64,000 nucleotides of DNA, taken from positions 2,170,001 to 2,234,000 of the forward strand of contig CBDCAB010000006.1 in the NCBI GenBank assembly GCA_965213735.1, written 5' to 3'. A program made the position numbers and the translations under genes. Shown piece after piece: positions 8,615 through 17,463 of the stretch. Position 1 is the first letter of the stretch; every line of letters begins with the position of its first letter. The stretch comes from CALDTK01 sp965213735 (lineage in GTDB: Bacteria > Bacteroidota > Bacteroidia > Chitinophagales > Saprospiraceae). A model generated the notes under the pieces. That model searched no databases and was not told the origin of the DNA. It saw only the letters and a program-made list of their open reading frames with translations.

Positions 8615-9505
8615 ATGCCTATTTACCGCGCTGCCTGCCCCGCCTGTGGCTCCGACGACCTTACCACCGCACTTACCGCTGAGGATCATACCGTTTCGCA
8701 CGAGAAGTTCGACATCGTACACTGCAATGCCTGCACCCTCCGCTTTACCCAACACGTGCCGGAGCCCGAGCATATTGGAGCATATTATCAGTCAGAAGAG
8801 TATGTCTCGCATTCTAATACAAATAAGGGAATTATAAATAGCGTATATCAACAAGTTCGAAGTATTACGCTTTCGCAAAAACGTGCATTGATTGAGCAAT
8901 TAACTGGTAAATCATCAGGATCTATTCTCGACGTTGGCTGCGGCACAGGAGAATTTCTGCACACGATGAAAGCTGCGGGTTGGACTACGCGTGGCCTAGA
9001 GCCGGATGAGAAGGCAAGAGCTTTCGCCAAAACCACTTACAACGTAGATGTATCAGAGCCAGCTGATTTGTTTTCGCTTGACGATAAGTATAACGTTATC
9101 ACGCTGTGGCATGTACTCGAGCATGTGCATCGCCTGCATGACTATCTCGATCGCTTACGCAACTTAATAGCTGATAGCGGAATATTAATTATTGCTGTAC
9201 CTAACTATACGAGTCGTGATGCAAAACACTATGGCAATGCCTGGGCTGCCTATGATGTGCCACGTCATTTGTATCACTTTAGCCCAGAAGCGATGCGCAG
9301 CCTACTCACCGCCCACGAGCTGAGGATTCTAGAAATTCGAGCTATGCCTTTTGATGCATTTTATGTCAGCATGTTGAGTGAACGCTACGCCCGAGGCGGT
9401 TTGAGGCCGCTAAGTGCATTTACACAAGGCTTAAAAAGTTGGTGGCCGAGCAGAACTGCACCTACTGAAGCATCTTCTATCATGTACATCATTAAAGCTG
9501 CATAA
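8615..9505 (+). CDS. Zinc-ribbon class I SAM-dependent methyltransferase
   Basis: A 296-residue methyltransferase. It begins with a probable zinc knuckle (CPAC at residues 8-11 and CNAC about 30 residues later) and then carries the SAM-binding motif ILDVGCGTGEFL near residue 105 and the downstream motif VITLWHVLEHV. This layout is common in enzymes near surface-polysaccharide genes. The substrate cannot be told. The next gene, a sugar nucleotidyltransferase, begins 3 bases after its stop, so the pair is likely an operon. A CATCTTTG box ends 4 bases before the ATG. It contains a reverse copy of GTTTTGGCGAAAGC at 9020-9032. Confidence 0.83.
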   Translation: MPIYRAACPACGSDDLTTALTAEDHTVSHEKFDIVHCNACTLRFTQHVPEPEHIGAYYQSEEYVSHSNTNKGIINSVYQQVRSITLSQKRALIEQLTGKSSGSILDVGCGTGEFLHTMKAAGWTTRGLEPDEKARAFAKTTYNVDVSEPADLFSLDDKYNVITLWHVLEHVHRLHDYLDRLRNLIADSGILIIAVPNYTSRDAKHYGNAWAAYDVPRHLYHFSPEAMRSLLTAHELRILEIRAMPFDAFYVSMLSERYARGGLRPLSAFTQGLKSWWPSRTAPTEASSIMYIIKAA

Positions 9506-9508
9506 CGC

Positions 9509-10498
9509 ATGAAGGCAATCATTCCCGTTGCAGGAGCAGGTACGCGGCTGAGGCCCTTTACCTACACCCAACCCAAGCCACTCATTCCTGTAGCAGGCAA
9601 GCCTATCCTCAGCTATATCATCGATCAATTGGTGGAGCTAGGAGTTAAAGAATTTGTATTTGTGATTGGGTACCTTGGCGAGCAAGTACGTGAATATGTC
9701 ACTACTACCTATCCTCATCTCGAGCAGCATTTTATTGTACAAAAAGAACGTCGAGGATCAGGCCATGCTGTGTGGCTCGCAGCTAAGGCATTGGGGGATA
9801 CTGAAGAAGTGATTGTTGTCTTTGGCGATACTATTCTCGAAGGCAAACTCGACCATATCATTCAGTGCAACACTACCTGCATGGCTATTAAAGCTGTAGA
9901 TGATCCACGTCGATTTGGGGTGGTCGAACTTACGGCTGAGAGCCGTATCACCCGCATGGTCGAAAAGCCTCGCATGCCCAGAAGTAATAAAGCCTTAGTG
10001 GGCTTTTATAAGATTAGCAAGTACAGCGAGTTGCACGCTGCGCTGGGGCAGATTTTAGAGAGTAATGCAACAACCGAGGTAACGCTAACGGATGGTTTAA
10101 TGGCTATGCTAGACACTGGTCACGAAATGCACGCCGCACAGGTAGAACGTTGGTATGACTGCGGTGACCCCGAAGTATTGCTGCATACAAATAAAGTGCT
10201 ACTTTCTAAACGTGGCTATGCAGAAAGTGAACCCCCTGCATTTGATGGTACAATATTTATACATCCGGTAAGTGTGGGAAAAGATTGCCAAATCCAGCAC
10301 GCGATTATAGGTCCACATGTTTCTATTGGTGATGGCGTGGTGATAGAGCGGACCATCCTCAGCGATAGTATCATTGGACGGCGCGCTCAGCTGCGCCACA
10401 TTAGTCTGCAGCACTCAGTGGTGGGCAACGATACGAAACTCACCGGTCAGCCACGCACCATCAATATTGGTGAGCATACTGAATTGTCGATCAGCTAG
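9509..10498 (+). CDS. Sugar-phosphate nucleotidyltransferase with beta-helix tail
   Basis: A 329-residue NTP transferase, making an NDP-sugar from an NTP and a sugar 1-phosphate. The N-terminal nucleotide-binding signature is GAGTRLRPFT, followed by PKPLIPVAGKPI. A metal-binding aspartate is seen in VVFGDTI. The C-terminal third shows hexapeptide-like left-handed beta-helix sequence (HPVSVGKDCQIQHAIIGPHVSIGDG). It resembles glucose-1-phosphate thymidylyltransferases of the long, helix-bearing archaeal/bacterial type. It follows the methyltransferase by 3 bases and its end overlaps the convergent receiver gene by 8 bases. Confidence 0.85.
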   Translation: MKAIIPVAGAGTRLRPFTYTQPKPLIPVAGKPILSYIIDQLVELGVKEFVFVIGYLGEQVREYVTTTYPHLEQHFIVQKERRGSGHAVWLAAKALGDTEEVIVVFGDTILEGKLDHIIQCNTTCMAIKAVDDPRRFGVVELTAESRITRMVEKPRMPRSNKALVGFYKISKYSELHAALGQILESNATTEVTLTDGLMAMLDTGHEMHAAQVERWYDCGDPEVLLHTNKVLLSKRGYAESEPPAFDGTIFIHPVSVGKDCQIQHAIIGPHVSIGDGVVIERTILSDSIIGRRAQLRHISLQHSVVGNDTKLTGQPRTINIGEHTELSIS

Positions 10499-10922
10499 CC
10501 CCACCTGTTTCAGCTTCAGGAAAGTGCTGGTCGAGCAGTTCGCTAAACGTATCATTCGACAGCGGCTTATGCGTATAGCCCGCTAAAGATTTATAGCCAG
10601 AGGCCTTGTCCTGATCTTCTCGTGCGAAGGAGGTGGTGAGCATGCACACGACAATGCCCGACTGCAGGTGCTGCGGGAGCTCTTGATAGGCATCGAGAAA
10701 TTCCCAGCCAGACATGCCAGGCATATTGATATCCAAAAAAATCATGTCGATCCGCTCGAGTTTCTGCTCGCCAATGCTGATGATGTAGTCGAGGGCAACT
10801 TGGGCAGACTGGTAGATGAGCACCTCGCCAACGAGTCCCGATCTGCGCAAGATTCGAGCGTGGACATAATTGTCTGCTTCAGAATCATCGATGAGCATCA
10901 CACGATCAACTCTAGCCTTCAT
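10491..10922 (-). CDS. Single-domain response regulator
   Basis: A 143-residue receiver domain without an output domain. The acidic pocket is Asp12-Asp13 (LIDDSEADN), the phospho-acceptor is Asp64 in FLDINMPG, and the switch residues are CMLTTS and the lysine of THKPLS. The frame extends upstream to 11057 inside the kinase gene, but ATG at 10922 (MKARVDRVML) is the natural start and overlaps the kinase stop by 11 bases. It resembles the Rcp1-type regulators that work by phosphotransfer or protein binding rather than DNA binding. Confidence 0.9.
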   Translation of the reverse strand: MKARVDRVMLIDDSEADNYVHARILRRSGLVGEVLIYQSAQVALDYIISIGEQKLERIDMIFLDINMPGMSGWEFLDAYQELPQHLQSGIVVCMLTTSFAREDQDKASGYKSLAGYTHKPLSNDTFSELLDQHFPEAETGGAS

Positions 10923-12312
10923 GCTGAAGATTTTTTGGGACCGTAAAGTAGAACTTACTGCCCGCTTCTGGAGCAGATTCGACCCAGATTTTTCCTTGAT
11001 GAAGTTCGATGATGCGGTGGGAAAAACCCAAGCCAATTCCTTGGCCTCCGTACTCACTGGCGAGGTGGAGTTTGGAGAAAATGTTGAAGATTATAGCTTG
11101 ATTGGCTTTGCTGATTCCTATGCCATTATCGGCTACACAAATTTGCCAAACTTTAGGCTTTTCCTCAGCTGTAATGAAAACTTCGGGTGCAAGGTCTGGC
11201 TTTTGGAATTTCAAGGCGTTGGTGAGCAGATTTTGCAAGACCTGTCGTATTTCCAGACGAACACAGGTGATGGTCGGCAAGTTATCGCTGGTGATCGTCC
11301 CGCCAGTTTGGCTGATGAGAAAGTTCAGGTCGGCTCGCAACTCATCGATGAGATCATTAAGGTCTACTTGACTTGCTTTATCTGATTTTCCTAGCCTCGA
11401 ATAGCTCAGCAAGCCCTGGATTAGCCCTTGCATACGTTCAGTCGCTTGATCTATAAATTTCAGGTGGAGTAACAGGTCTTCGTCTGCGCTTTCTGCTGTT
11501 TCTTCTTGTATAATTTCGACAAAGCTGCGGATACTTCTAAGTGGCTCATTTAAGTCATGAGAAGCGATGTAGGCAAAATGCTCTACCTGTTCGTTTTTTG
11601 CTTCGAGTGCGCGTTGGCTATTTATAATCTTTTGCTGAGCTCGCTGTAGCTTATTGAGTAATGGGTTGAGCAGCGTATAAATATAATAGAGTACAGCTAT
11701 CAGGGTAAAGCCCGCCAACAATTGAAAAAGCCCTACTAATCTACTCAGTCGCACAACTTCAGTATTCTCGTACTGTATATTTGCCTTGACACTAATTTTT
11801 AGTCGATCTATGCTGGCTCGTATACTATCCATGGTGATTTTCCCTACATCGGTGGTGACGATAGCAAGGGCCTCTGGTAGCCGACCTTGTTGATTCAAGG
11901 TCACCGTTTGCTTTAGTTCATCAGTTTTAAATTTTATAAGTTGCTGTAGACGAGCCAATTGCTGCTCTTGTGTAGCTGCGAAGGCAGGACTGACTTTTAT
12001 CACCTCCAATCGGTTGGCCAGCGAATCAACTGCGCGTTCATAGGGCTCGAGGTAGCTCAGGTCTTGCGTCAGCAAATAGCCGCGCTGGCCTGTTTCGGCA
12101 TCTTGCAATTCGGAAAAGAGCAAGGTGAGATTGGCGTTGTTTTGGCGAGATTCAGCGAGTGACCTCAAGGCGGTGGTGACGCGTCGCTGTAAGAAGTAAT
12201 TACCTGCAAGGATAACCAGCAGCAGTCCAACGGCTAGCGAGAGAACGAAGACAAATCGCTGCGCCTTTATCAGGTCGTGCTGCGACGCATCTTCTGCGGA
12301 TCGAACTTCCAT
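10912..12312 (-). CDS. CHASE3 sensor histidine kinase
   Basis: A 466-residue membrane kinase: transmembrane helix about residues 20-40, an extracytoplasmic CHASE3 domain with the hallmark DAETGQRGYLLTQD and a following YLEPY, a second transmembrane helix (about 190-212), a linker coiled coil, the phospho-acceptor His252 in ASHDLNEPLRS, and an ATPase domain with QVLQNLLTNALKF, VADNGIGI and GQGIGLGFS. It forms an operon with the single-domain receiver (11-base overlap) and presumably phosphorylates it. The signal sensed is unknown. Confidence 0.93.
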   Translation of the reverse strand: MEVRSAEDASQHDLIKAQRFVFVLSLAVGLLLVILAGNYFLQRRVTTALRSLAESRQNNANLTLLFSELQDAETGQRGYLLTQDLSYLEPYERAVDSLANRLEVIKVSPAFAATQEQQLARLQQLIKFKTDELKQTVTLNQQGRLPEALAIVTTDVGKITMDSIRASIDRLKISVKANIQYENTEVVRLSRLVGLFQLLAGFTLIAVLYYIYTLLNPLLNKLQRAQQKIINSQRALEAKNEQVEHFAYIASHDLNEPLRSIRSFVEIIQEETAESADEDLLLHLKFIDQATERMQGLIQGLLSYSRLGKSDKASQVDLNDLIDELRADLNFLISQTGGTITSDNLPTITCVRLEIRQVLQNLLTNALKFQKPDLAPEVFITAEEKPKVWQICVADNGIGISKANQAIIFNIFSKLHLASEYGGQGIGLGFSHRIIELHQGKIWVESAPEAGSKFYFTVPKNLQHEG

Positions 12313-12376
12313 AGGTACAGAGGATGCGACATTGACTCGGGTACAAGGATACTAAGCGCCAGGGATTTGGCAGACG

Positions 12377-12839
12377 ATGAGATTGCCTATTAGCGTTAGT
12401 GGCCCTATGCACTTACTGCTTTTGGCCCTGGTGTTCGGTTCAGCTCTGGTTCAGGGTCAGGCGCAGGAGCGGATGCGGCTTTACCTGCTTCCTGGCACTG
12501 GTGCTGATCATCGGCTTTTTCACCCGCTCGATTTGAGTGGATTTGATACGGTGAATGTTACGCTTCCCGTGGCGCAATGGGGAGAATCTATGTCGCATTA
12601 TGCTGCGCGCGTAGCGGCCACCCAGATCGATACAACGGCTCCCTTTGCCTTAGTGGGCGTTTCGCTCGGCGGCATGGTGGCTACAGAATTAGCTGCGCAG
12701 TTGCAGCCCGAGCATGTGCTCATTATAGCTTCCGCCAAAACGCGCGAGGAACTGCCCGTTGGCTACCGCTTTGCGCGTTACCTCCCGCTCTATCGACTTG
12801 TAGGAGGTCGGACGATGCGGTGGTTTACAAAGCTCGTTC
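12377..12839 (+). pseudogene. Alpha/beta hydrolase, 5' part, split by IS66 element
   Basis: N-terminal 154 codons of a serine hydrolase. A signal-like hydrophobic start (MHLLLLALVFGSALVQGQAQ) precedes PGTGADHRLF and the nucleophile elbow GVSLGG with Ser96. The insertion falls in the codon at 12839. Joining 12838 to 15311 restores an unbroken frame of about 244 residues, in which Asp208 (HGELDK) and His227 (GEGHML) complete a catalytic triad. As it stands, translation runs into the element and stops at 12868, so the enzyme is presumably lost. Confidence 0.9.
12832..12839 (+). repeat. IS66 target-site duplication, left copy
   Basis: The octamer GCTCGTTC directly precedes the element at 12832-12839 and is repeated directly after it at 15304-15311. 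Eight bases is the usual duplication size for IS66-family elements. Confidence 0.93.
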
Positions 12840-12863
12840 GTAAGCGTCCAAGCAACCACGTCT
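12840..12863 (+). repeat. IS66 left terminal inverted repeat
   Basis: Matches the reverse complement of 15280-15303 at 23 of 24 positions; the mismatch is at the 17th base. Confidence 0.93.
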
Positions 12864-12899
12864 CCTGAGTCTGTATATTCTAGCCCAAGCTTTGCGCCC

Positions 12900-13178
12900 A
12901 TGGCTAATCTATCCCATCTACCTGAGCAGTGGCGACAAAGCGGACTATCGCAGCAAGCATTTTGCGATCGTGAGGGCGTCAAGCTCGCCACCTTCACCTA
13001 CTGGCGAGCTAAAGAACTCGACGCGCAGCGCAAAGCTACCGACCCCACTCCACTGACCACCTTCACCGAGGTTCGCCTCGAAAAGCCTGACGCGCCTGAG
13101 CGCTGCATCGAGATCACCTACCCCGACGGTACGCATGTACGCATCCCCCTGCCCCTAAGCCACACACACCAGTGCTAG
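12900..13178 (+). CDS. tnpA: IS66 accessory protein TnpA
   Basis: A 92-residue protein of the IS66 OrfA type: a small helix-turn-helix-like start (LPEQWRQSGLSQQAFCDREGVKLATFTYW) and a short basic/proline tail. It is thought to help transposition. It overlaps tnpB by 7 bases. The ATG lies 5 bases after the sequence AAGCTTTG, resembling the promoter boxes of host genes. Confidence 0.88.
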   Translation: MANLSHLPEQWRQSGLSQQAFCDREGVKLATFTYWRAKELDAQRKATDPTPLTTFTEVRLEKPDAPERCIEITYPDGTHVRIPLPLSHTHQC

Positions 13179-13525
13179 CGTTACCTCCAGGGGCCAAGCT
13201 GTACTTCTACACGGGCATCGCCGACATGCGCAAAGGTTACAACGGCCTCAGTGGGCTGGTGCGAGGTGAGCTTGAGCGCGATCCTACCGACGGCTCCATT
13301 TACTGCTTTGTCAATAAGCGTCGAGATCGCATCAAGCTGCTGTGCTTCGAGCCTGACGGCTACGCGGTATACTATAAAGTGCTGGCCCAGGGCACACTTG
13401 AGATACCGAAGCCTGAGGCTGGTGGCACGCACGCCACCATCACTGCCCAGACGCTGCAACTCATCCTCGGCGGCATCAAACTTGAGCACGTGCGCAGGCG
13501 CAAACGCTACCAAAAAGCAGCATAA
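13172..13525 (+). CDS. tnpB: IS66 protein TnpB
   Basis: A 117-residue IS66 Orf2 protein with the family signature KLYFYTGIADMRKGYNGLSGLV and the C-terminal half GTLEIPKPEAGG. It is required for transposition in IS66 elements, though its biochemical role is unclear. The start GTG/TTG region overlaps tnpA by 7 bases. A small hairpin (AAGGG/CCCTT) lies in the gap before tnpC at about 13554-13568. Confidence 0.92.
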   Translation: MLALPPGAKLYFYTGIADMRKGYNGLSGLVRGELERDPTDGSIYCFVNKRRDRIKLLCFEPDGYAVYYKVLAQGTLEIPKPEAGGTHATITAQTLQLILGGIKLEHVRRRKRYQKAA

Positions 13526-13566
13526 TCCACATCCCTAAAAAGTAGTCCACAAAAGGGGTAAAACCC

Positions 13567-15258
13567 TTGTATTTGCTGGGGTTGAGGCCATTTCCCAATC
13601 CTGCTCTTCGTACCTTGTGGCTAGTGGTCGATCAGGCAACATATGATGCTGTAGTAGCAGACAATCAAGCCCTGCGCTTCAAGATCGAGGAGCTCACCCA
13701 GCGCCTCGATCAGCTTACCCGTTGGCTGCTCGGGCAGTCTTCCGAACGCTTCATCTCGGATGAAGTGGAAGCCGACGGTGGTGGTGGTCCCATCCAGGGT
13801 GGGTTGTTCGGAACCGTTACGCCGAGCGAGGAGAGTTCAACTACCATTGCCGAGCACGAGCGCAAGTCTCGTAAAGGAAGCCACCCCGGTCGCAATCCTA
13901 TCGCAGACCACCTGCCTCGCCGCATTGAAATATTGCTGCCCGATGGTTTGGAGGCTATTACCCTAGCCGACGGAACCTATCACGTGCCAGGATACACCAT
14001 CATCGGAACTGAAGTCTCTGAGCGTATCGAGTTCATACCTGGTAGCGTCACCGTTATCGAGACTCAGCGACCCAAGCTCATCAAAGTTGAGCAGGCCAAT
14101 GAGCCTTCTCCAACAATCACAGTCGCTCAGCTCCCTGAGCGACTGCTGTCCAAGTGCATCGCCGATGAAACGCTAGTGGTCGAGTTGATCATTCGCAAGT
14201 TCTGTGAGCACATGCCACTGTACCGGCAGGCCCAAGGCTTCAAGCGTGACTACAACTGGACAGTGCCGCGCTCCACGCTCGGTAGCTGGGTGGACAAGGT
14301 GGCCGTAGCTCTCATACCACTCCATGATGAGCTGCGTCGCCAAGTGCTCAGTGGCGACTACATCCAGATGGACGAAACTGGGCTAATTGTACTAGCTCGA
14401 CCTGGTCCTAATGCCGAAGGCGGTAAGTACAAGCATCCGAAGTCCAAATCACACAAGTACAAGAAAAAACCACCCGATAAAGATGTGCGCAGGCACCAGG
14501 GGTACATGTGGTTGGCGAGGGATCCGGTGAGCAGGCTCGTACTATTCGAATACCACCAAGGCAGATCATATGAGCTGCCCAAAGAGTTGCTCGCTGAGTA
14601 TAAAGGCTATCTGCAAGTTGATGGATATACATCCTATCGCAAAGCCCTGTCCCAACTTACCGTGGTGCCCAAAGGCGTCAAGGTGGGCCAGTACGAACAG
14701 GCGCCCATACGTCTGGTGTGCTGCCTAGCGCATGTGCGACGCTACTTCTTTGACGCCCTCGGCTCCCATCCTGTTGAAGCCAAAGAGGCGCTACTTCAGT
14801 TCCAGGAGATATATGCTGTCGAAGACAAAACACAAGACTTTACTGCCGATCAGCGATTAAGCTATCGCCAGGAGCACCTCGCACCGCTGTTCACCAAGTT
14901 TAGCGACTGGCTTGAACAGTATCGCAACCAGGCAATCCCCAAGGGAGGACTGGGCACAGCGATCAAGTATGCCTTGAATCAATGGCCACTAACCGCGCCG
15001 ATGCTAGAAGATGGCCGCATCAGACTCGACAATAACGGCATCGAAAACCAAGTACGCATTCAGGCGCTAGGGCGGAACAACTACCTGTTTGCAGGATCAC
15101 ATGAAGCGGCGAGCAACATAGCCGTGCTGTATAGCCTGCTGATCAGTTGTAAAGTCTACGGCATCAACCCCAGGGAGTGGCTCACCAAGACACTACAAAG
15201 ACTTGCTGTAGAAAAGGTCGACGAGCCTAGCACGTGGCTACCGAACTGGGAGAAATAG
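13567..15258 (+). CDS. tnpC: IS66 family transposase TnpC
   Basis: Up to 563 residues. An N-terminal coiled coil (VVADNQALRFKIEELTQRLDQLTRWLLG) leads into the IS66 zinc-finger-like and DDE domains. Candidate catalytic residues are the Asp in YIQMDETG, the Asp in LQVDGYTSYR and the Glu in NNGIENQVR. The start is uncertain: TTG 13567, TTG 13615 and GTG 13624 are all in frame, and the coiled coil begins after 13624. The frame is intact, so the element may be active. Confidence 0.93.
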   Translation: MYLLGLRPFPNPALRTLWLVVDQATYDAVVADNQALRFKIEELTQRLDQLTRWLLGQSSERFISDEVEADGGGGPIQGGLFGTVTPSEESSTTIAEHERKSRKGSHPGRNPIADHLPRRIEILLPDGLEAITLADGTYHVPGYTIIGTEVSERIEFIPGSVTVIETQRPKLIKVEQANEPSPTITVAQLPERLLSKCIADETLVVELIIRKFCEHMPLYRQAQGFKRDYNWTVPRSTLGSWVDKVAVALIPLHDELRRQVLSGDYIQMDETGLIVLARPGPNAEGGKYKHPKSKSHKYKKKPPDKDVRRHQGYMWLARDPVSRLVLFEYHQGRSYELPKELLAEYKGYLQVDGYTSYRKALSQLTVVPKGVKVGQYEQAPIRLVCCLAHVRRYFFDALGSHPVEAKEALLQFQEIYAVEDKTQDFTADQRLSYRQEHLAPLFTKFSDWLEQYRNQAIPKGGLGTAIKYALNQWPLTAPMLEDGRIRLDNNGIENQVRIQALGRNNYLFAGSHEAASNIAVLYSLLISCKVYGINPREWLTKTLQRLAVEKVDEPSTWLPNWEK

Positions 15259-15279
15259 CGAGAATTGGGCAAATAGCAT

Positions 15280-15303
15280 AGACGTGCTTGCTTGGACGCT
15301 TAC
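15280..15303 (-). repeat. IS66 right terminal inverted repeat
   Basis: Partner of 12840-12863. The host sequence resumes with the GCTCGTTC duplication at 15304. Confidence 0.93.
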
Positions 15304-15583
15304 GCTCGTTCAACCCAATTTCGAGCCGATGCAGCCAGAGCAACAAGCGCTATTTATTGATATGCTGTATGGCAAAGATCCACGGTTCGTGCAGCGGGCT
15401 GTCGGCTTGATGGTCAGCTGGGAGCGCACCACCGTACCCACCGGCATCACCCACATCCACGGCGAGCTGGACAAAACCTTGCCCATCGAGCGTACGATGC
15501 CCGACTATTGCATTCGCGGGGAGGGACATATGCTGACGTACAGCAGGCCTGAACTTGTAGAGGAGGTATTGGCAAGTTGGTAA
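15304..15583 (+). pseudogene. Alpha/beta hydrolase, 3' part, split by IS66 element
   Basis: The remaining 90 codons of the hydrolase (from the codon at 15311), with the acidic residue of the triad in HIHGELDKTLP and the histidine in RGEGHMLTYS. The apparent start at 15284 lies inside the element's inverted repeat and is an accident of the insertion. A stray fusion product from the element's outward frame (MLAWTLTLV then host sequence) is possible but would lack the nucleophile. Confidence 0.88.
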
Positions 15584-15593
15584 AGACCAGTAG

Positions 15594-17147
15594 CTAGCGT
15601 CGAACCACGCGTTGGGTAGCCAACAATGCACCATATACGTCTCGCAGAATCAGCGTGTAGATGCCTTGCGCTGCAGGCAAGTTGAGTTGTCCCGATCCGT
15701 CACTGCTCAAGGTATATGCGGGGGAAGCTACTCGGCCTAGCTGATCGAAGGCTTGTACGGAATGCGCGGTGGTGAGGGGGCAGGAAGTGCAAGAAGGAGT
15801 TGCGATAGTGACTCGACCATCCGTACCAGTAGGATTGGGATAGGCAAAAGGCTCAAAGACGGCGCGTCGAGGAGTGATGCTTTGACTCAGCGGGGTGTAT
15901 GCAGAATCAGGTTCCAGCTTGTAGAGGCGAGGCACAAAGCCTTGACCGAGACCATAGATAAGAGCACCGCCGTCACTAGTTGCTAAAATTGTGAAGGGTA
16001 CTCCTGCCCAAGAAGCATTATTGTCCCAAGGAATGTGTAGGGTTCTTACGTGCTCAAAGCCAGGTGCGTACGAGTATATATGCCAGTACATGGTATCGTA
16101 TGTGGTACTGAAGTTCTGTCCAAGAGCATACAATCTTTGGCCATCGGGAGTAACGGAGGTAGAACCATTCACCACAGCCATGGTAAAATACGGAGAATAA
16201 TGATCAACAGTATCTATAACTTCTCGCTCTACGTGTTCAAGATTACTATTGAGGCGGTCTACCAGCATGGCGCTGTGCGTGACATTAAATGAATCAGGTA
16301 CGTTGCCTTGTATATGTGTGGTCGTAAACACATATAGCGAGGAGTCAAAGTAGGCGACTGCTGCTCGTCCTCCAGCTCCCGTAAAAGAAACTCCACCAAA
16401 TGGATTGTCCCGATAGTGAGGGTAGAAGGTATGTAACGTTTGGCCTGCATGATCATGTATATCAACGACACCATTTGGAGCTTGAAGGGCAACCTGACTA
16501 TCAGAAACGTCAGCGGTATACATAGGGCTAGCTGTAGGCGAAAAAGGTTGATGAGATCTGTGAGTAAAGGTTTTGCTATTTATATCGAAAGAGATTAAAT
16601 CATTTGCATGATCAGCAGGATTTAAGGTTGTTGGGAAATTTTTACGTTGATTGATGACCAAATTAACAACATGATTACTAGTAACTCCTAAAATGTTTCT
16701 CAAAAACACTGAATCGACTAGTAAATTATGTTGCACACTTGGATACCTCTTTCCGAAGAATATTGTATCAATGGGAAGAAGGGTATGTTGATCAACTTCT
16801 ATACTAAAAATTCTGACAGAATCAATAGTATTCTGCTGAAACCCAAAGCCGAATAAATTACCCGACCGATTGGCTTGAACCCAATGTATAGCCCTAACAA
16901 TGTCACTATGTGTATTACCCAAATAATCAAATGTGCTTGATGTAACTGTTTGTCCTGTTGGATTTATAACGTGATAAGTTATTTTTTGATTCTGACAGGT
17001 TGTGACGAATAAATTCTGATTATCTAATTCTAATAAAAACGTACAGGCCCAAGAATCCATGGGCTGAAACTCTTTAATCAGCCGTAACTGAGCGGAGCTT
17101 AACAACGAAAATGTCAGTACAAATAGTAAGCAGAAGAAGGTTCTCAT
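15594..17147 (-). CDS. Secreted protein with T9SS type A sorting domain
   Basis: A 517-residue protein with a signal peptide (MRTFFCLLFVLTFSLLSSAQ) and a C-terminal type IX secretion sorting domain (about residues 430-517): FAYPNPTGTDGRVTI, VQAFDQLGRV, and the end GIYTLILRDVYGALLATQRVVRR. The middle is rich in short beta-like repeats with Thr/Asp and probably forms a propeller or similar beta fold, but I do not recognise the family. The product should be exported through the outer membrane and anchored or released. The gene converges with the interrupted hydrolase. Confidence 0.82.
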   Translation of the reverse strand: MRTFFCLLFVLTFSLLSSAQLRLIKEFQPMDSWACTFLLELDNQNLFVTTCQNQKITYHVINPTGQTVTSSTFDYLGNTHSDIVRAIHWVQANRSGNLFGFGFQQNTIDSVRIFSIEVDQHTLLPIDTIFFGKRYPSVQHNLLVDSVFLRNILGVTSNHVVNLVINQRKNFPTTLNPADHANDLISFDINSKTFTHRSHQPFSPTASPMYTADVSDSQVALQAPNGVVDIHDHAGQTLHTFYPHYRDNPFGGVSFTGAGGRAAVAYFDSSLYVFTTTHIQGNVPDSFNVTHSAMLVDRLNSNLEHVEREVIDTVDHYSPYFTMAVVNGSTSVTPDGQRLYALGQNFSTTYDTMYWHIYSYAPGFEHVRTLHIPWDNNASWAGVPFTILATSDGGALIYGLGQGFVPRLYKLEPDSAYTPLSQSITPRRAVFEPFAYPNPTGTDGRVTIATPSCTSCPLTTAHSVQAFDQLGRVASPAYTLSSDGSGQLNLPAAQGIYTLILRDVYGALLATQRVVRR

Positions 17148-17163
17148 AAAACGCAGGTAAAGA

Positions 17164-17205
17164 TGCCTAGCACATTGAATAGCAGGATATGCATTGTGCT
17201 AGGCA
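17164..17205 (+). other. Inverted repeat in the 316-base gap upstream of the T9SS gene
   Basis: TGCCTAGCACA (17164-17174) is repeated inverted at 17195-17205. The 17148-17463 gap also holds a smaller hairpin, GTGCAT-TATT-ATGCAC at 17373-17388. No open frame or RNA gene was recognised there. The large repeat lies just upstream of the 15594-17147 start, so it could be an operator or leader structure. Confidence 0.45.
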
Positions 17206-17463
17206 GGTGAAGGAGGATTAGGTACTAGAACGGCTGTAGAATGTCGTCATCGTCTAGGGCTAAGAACCGACAAACTACATGACTACCTAAGCAGCTAATA
17301 AGATGCGGCTGATGCACCGGTTTAATCTGTAAACAGCTGCAAAAGGAGAAAAGTTCCTAATTTGTTGTGGAGGTGCATTATTATGCACGTATACACAATG
17401 TTGCAGGGCGTGTAATTCACCCATTTCAGCCAATGGGATGCTGCATGTCTATTGGCTCAGCTC

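Larger units (their letters stand above)
12840..15303 (+). mobile_element. IS66-family insertion sequence, complete, 2464 bp
   Basis: The element is bounded by 24 bp terminal inverted repeats at 12840-12863 and 15280-15303 that differ at one position (both begin GTAAGCGTCC from the outside). It is flanked by an exact 8 bp target duplication. It carries the three IS66 genes tnpA, tnpB and tnpC in order on the plus strand. The duplication is perfect, the host frame is restored on removal, and all three genes are open, so the insertion looks recent and the element possibly active. Confidence 0.95.
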
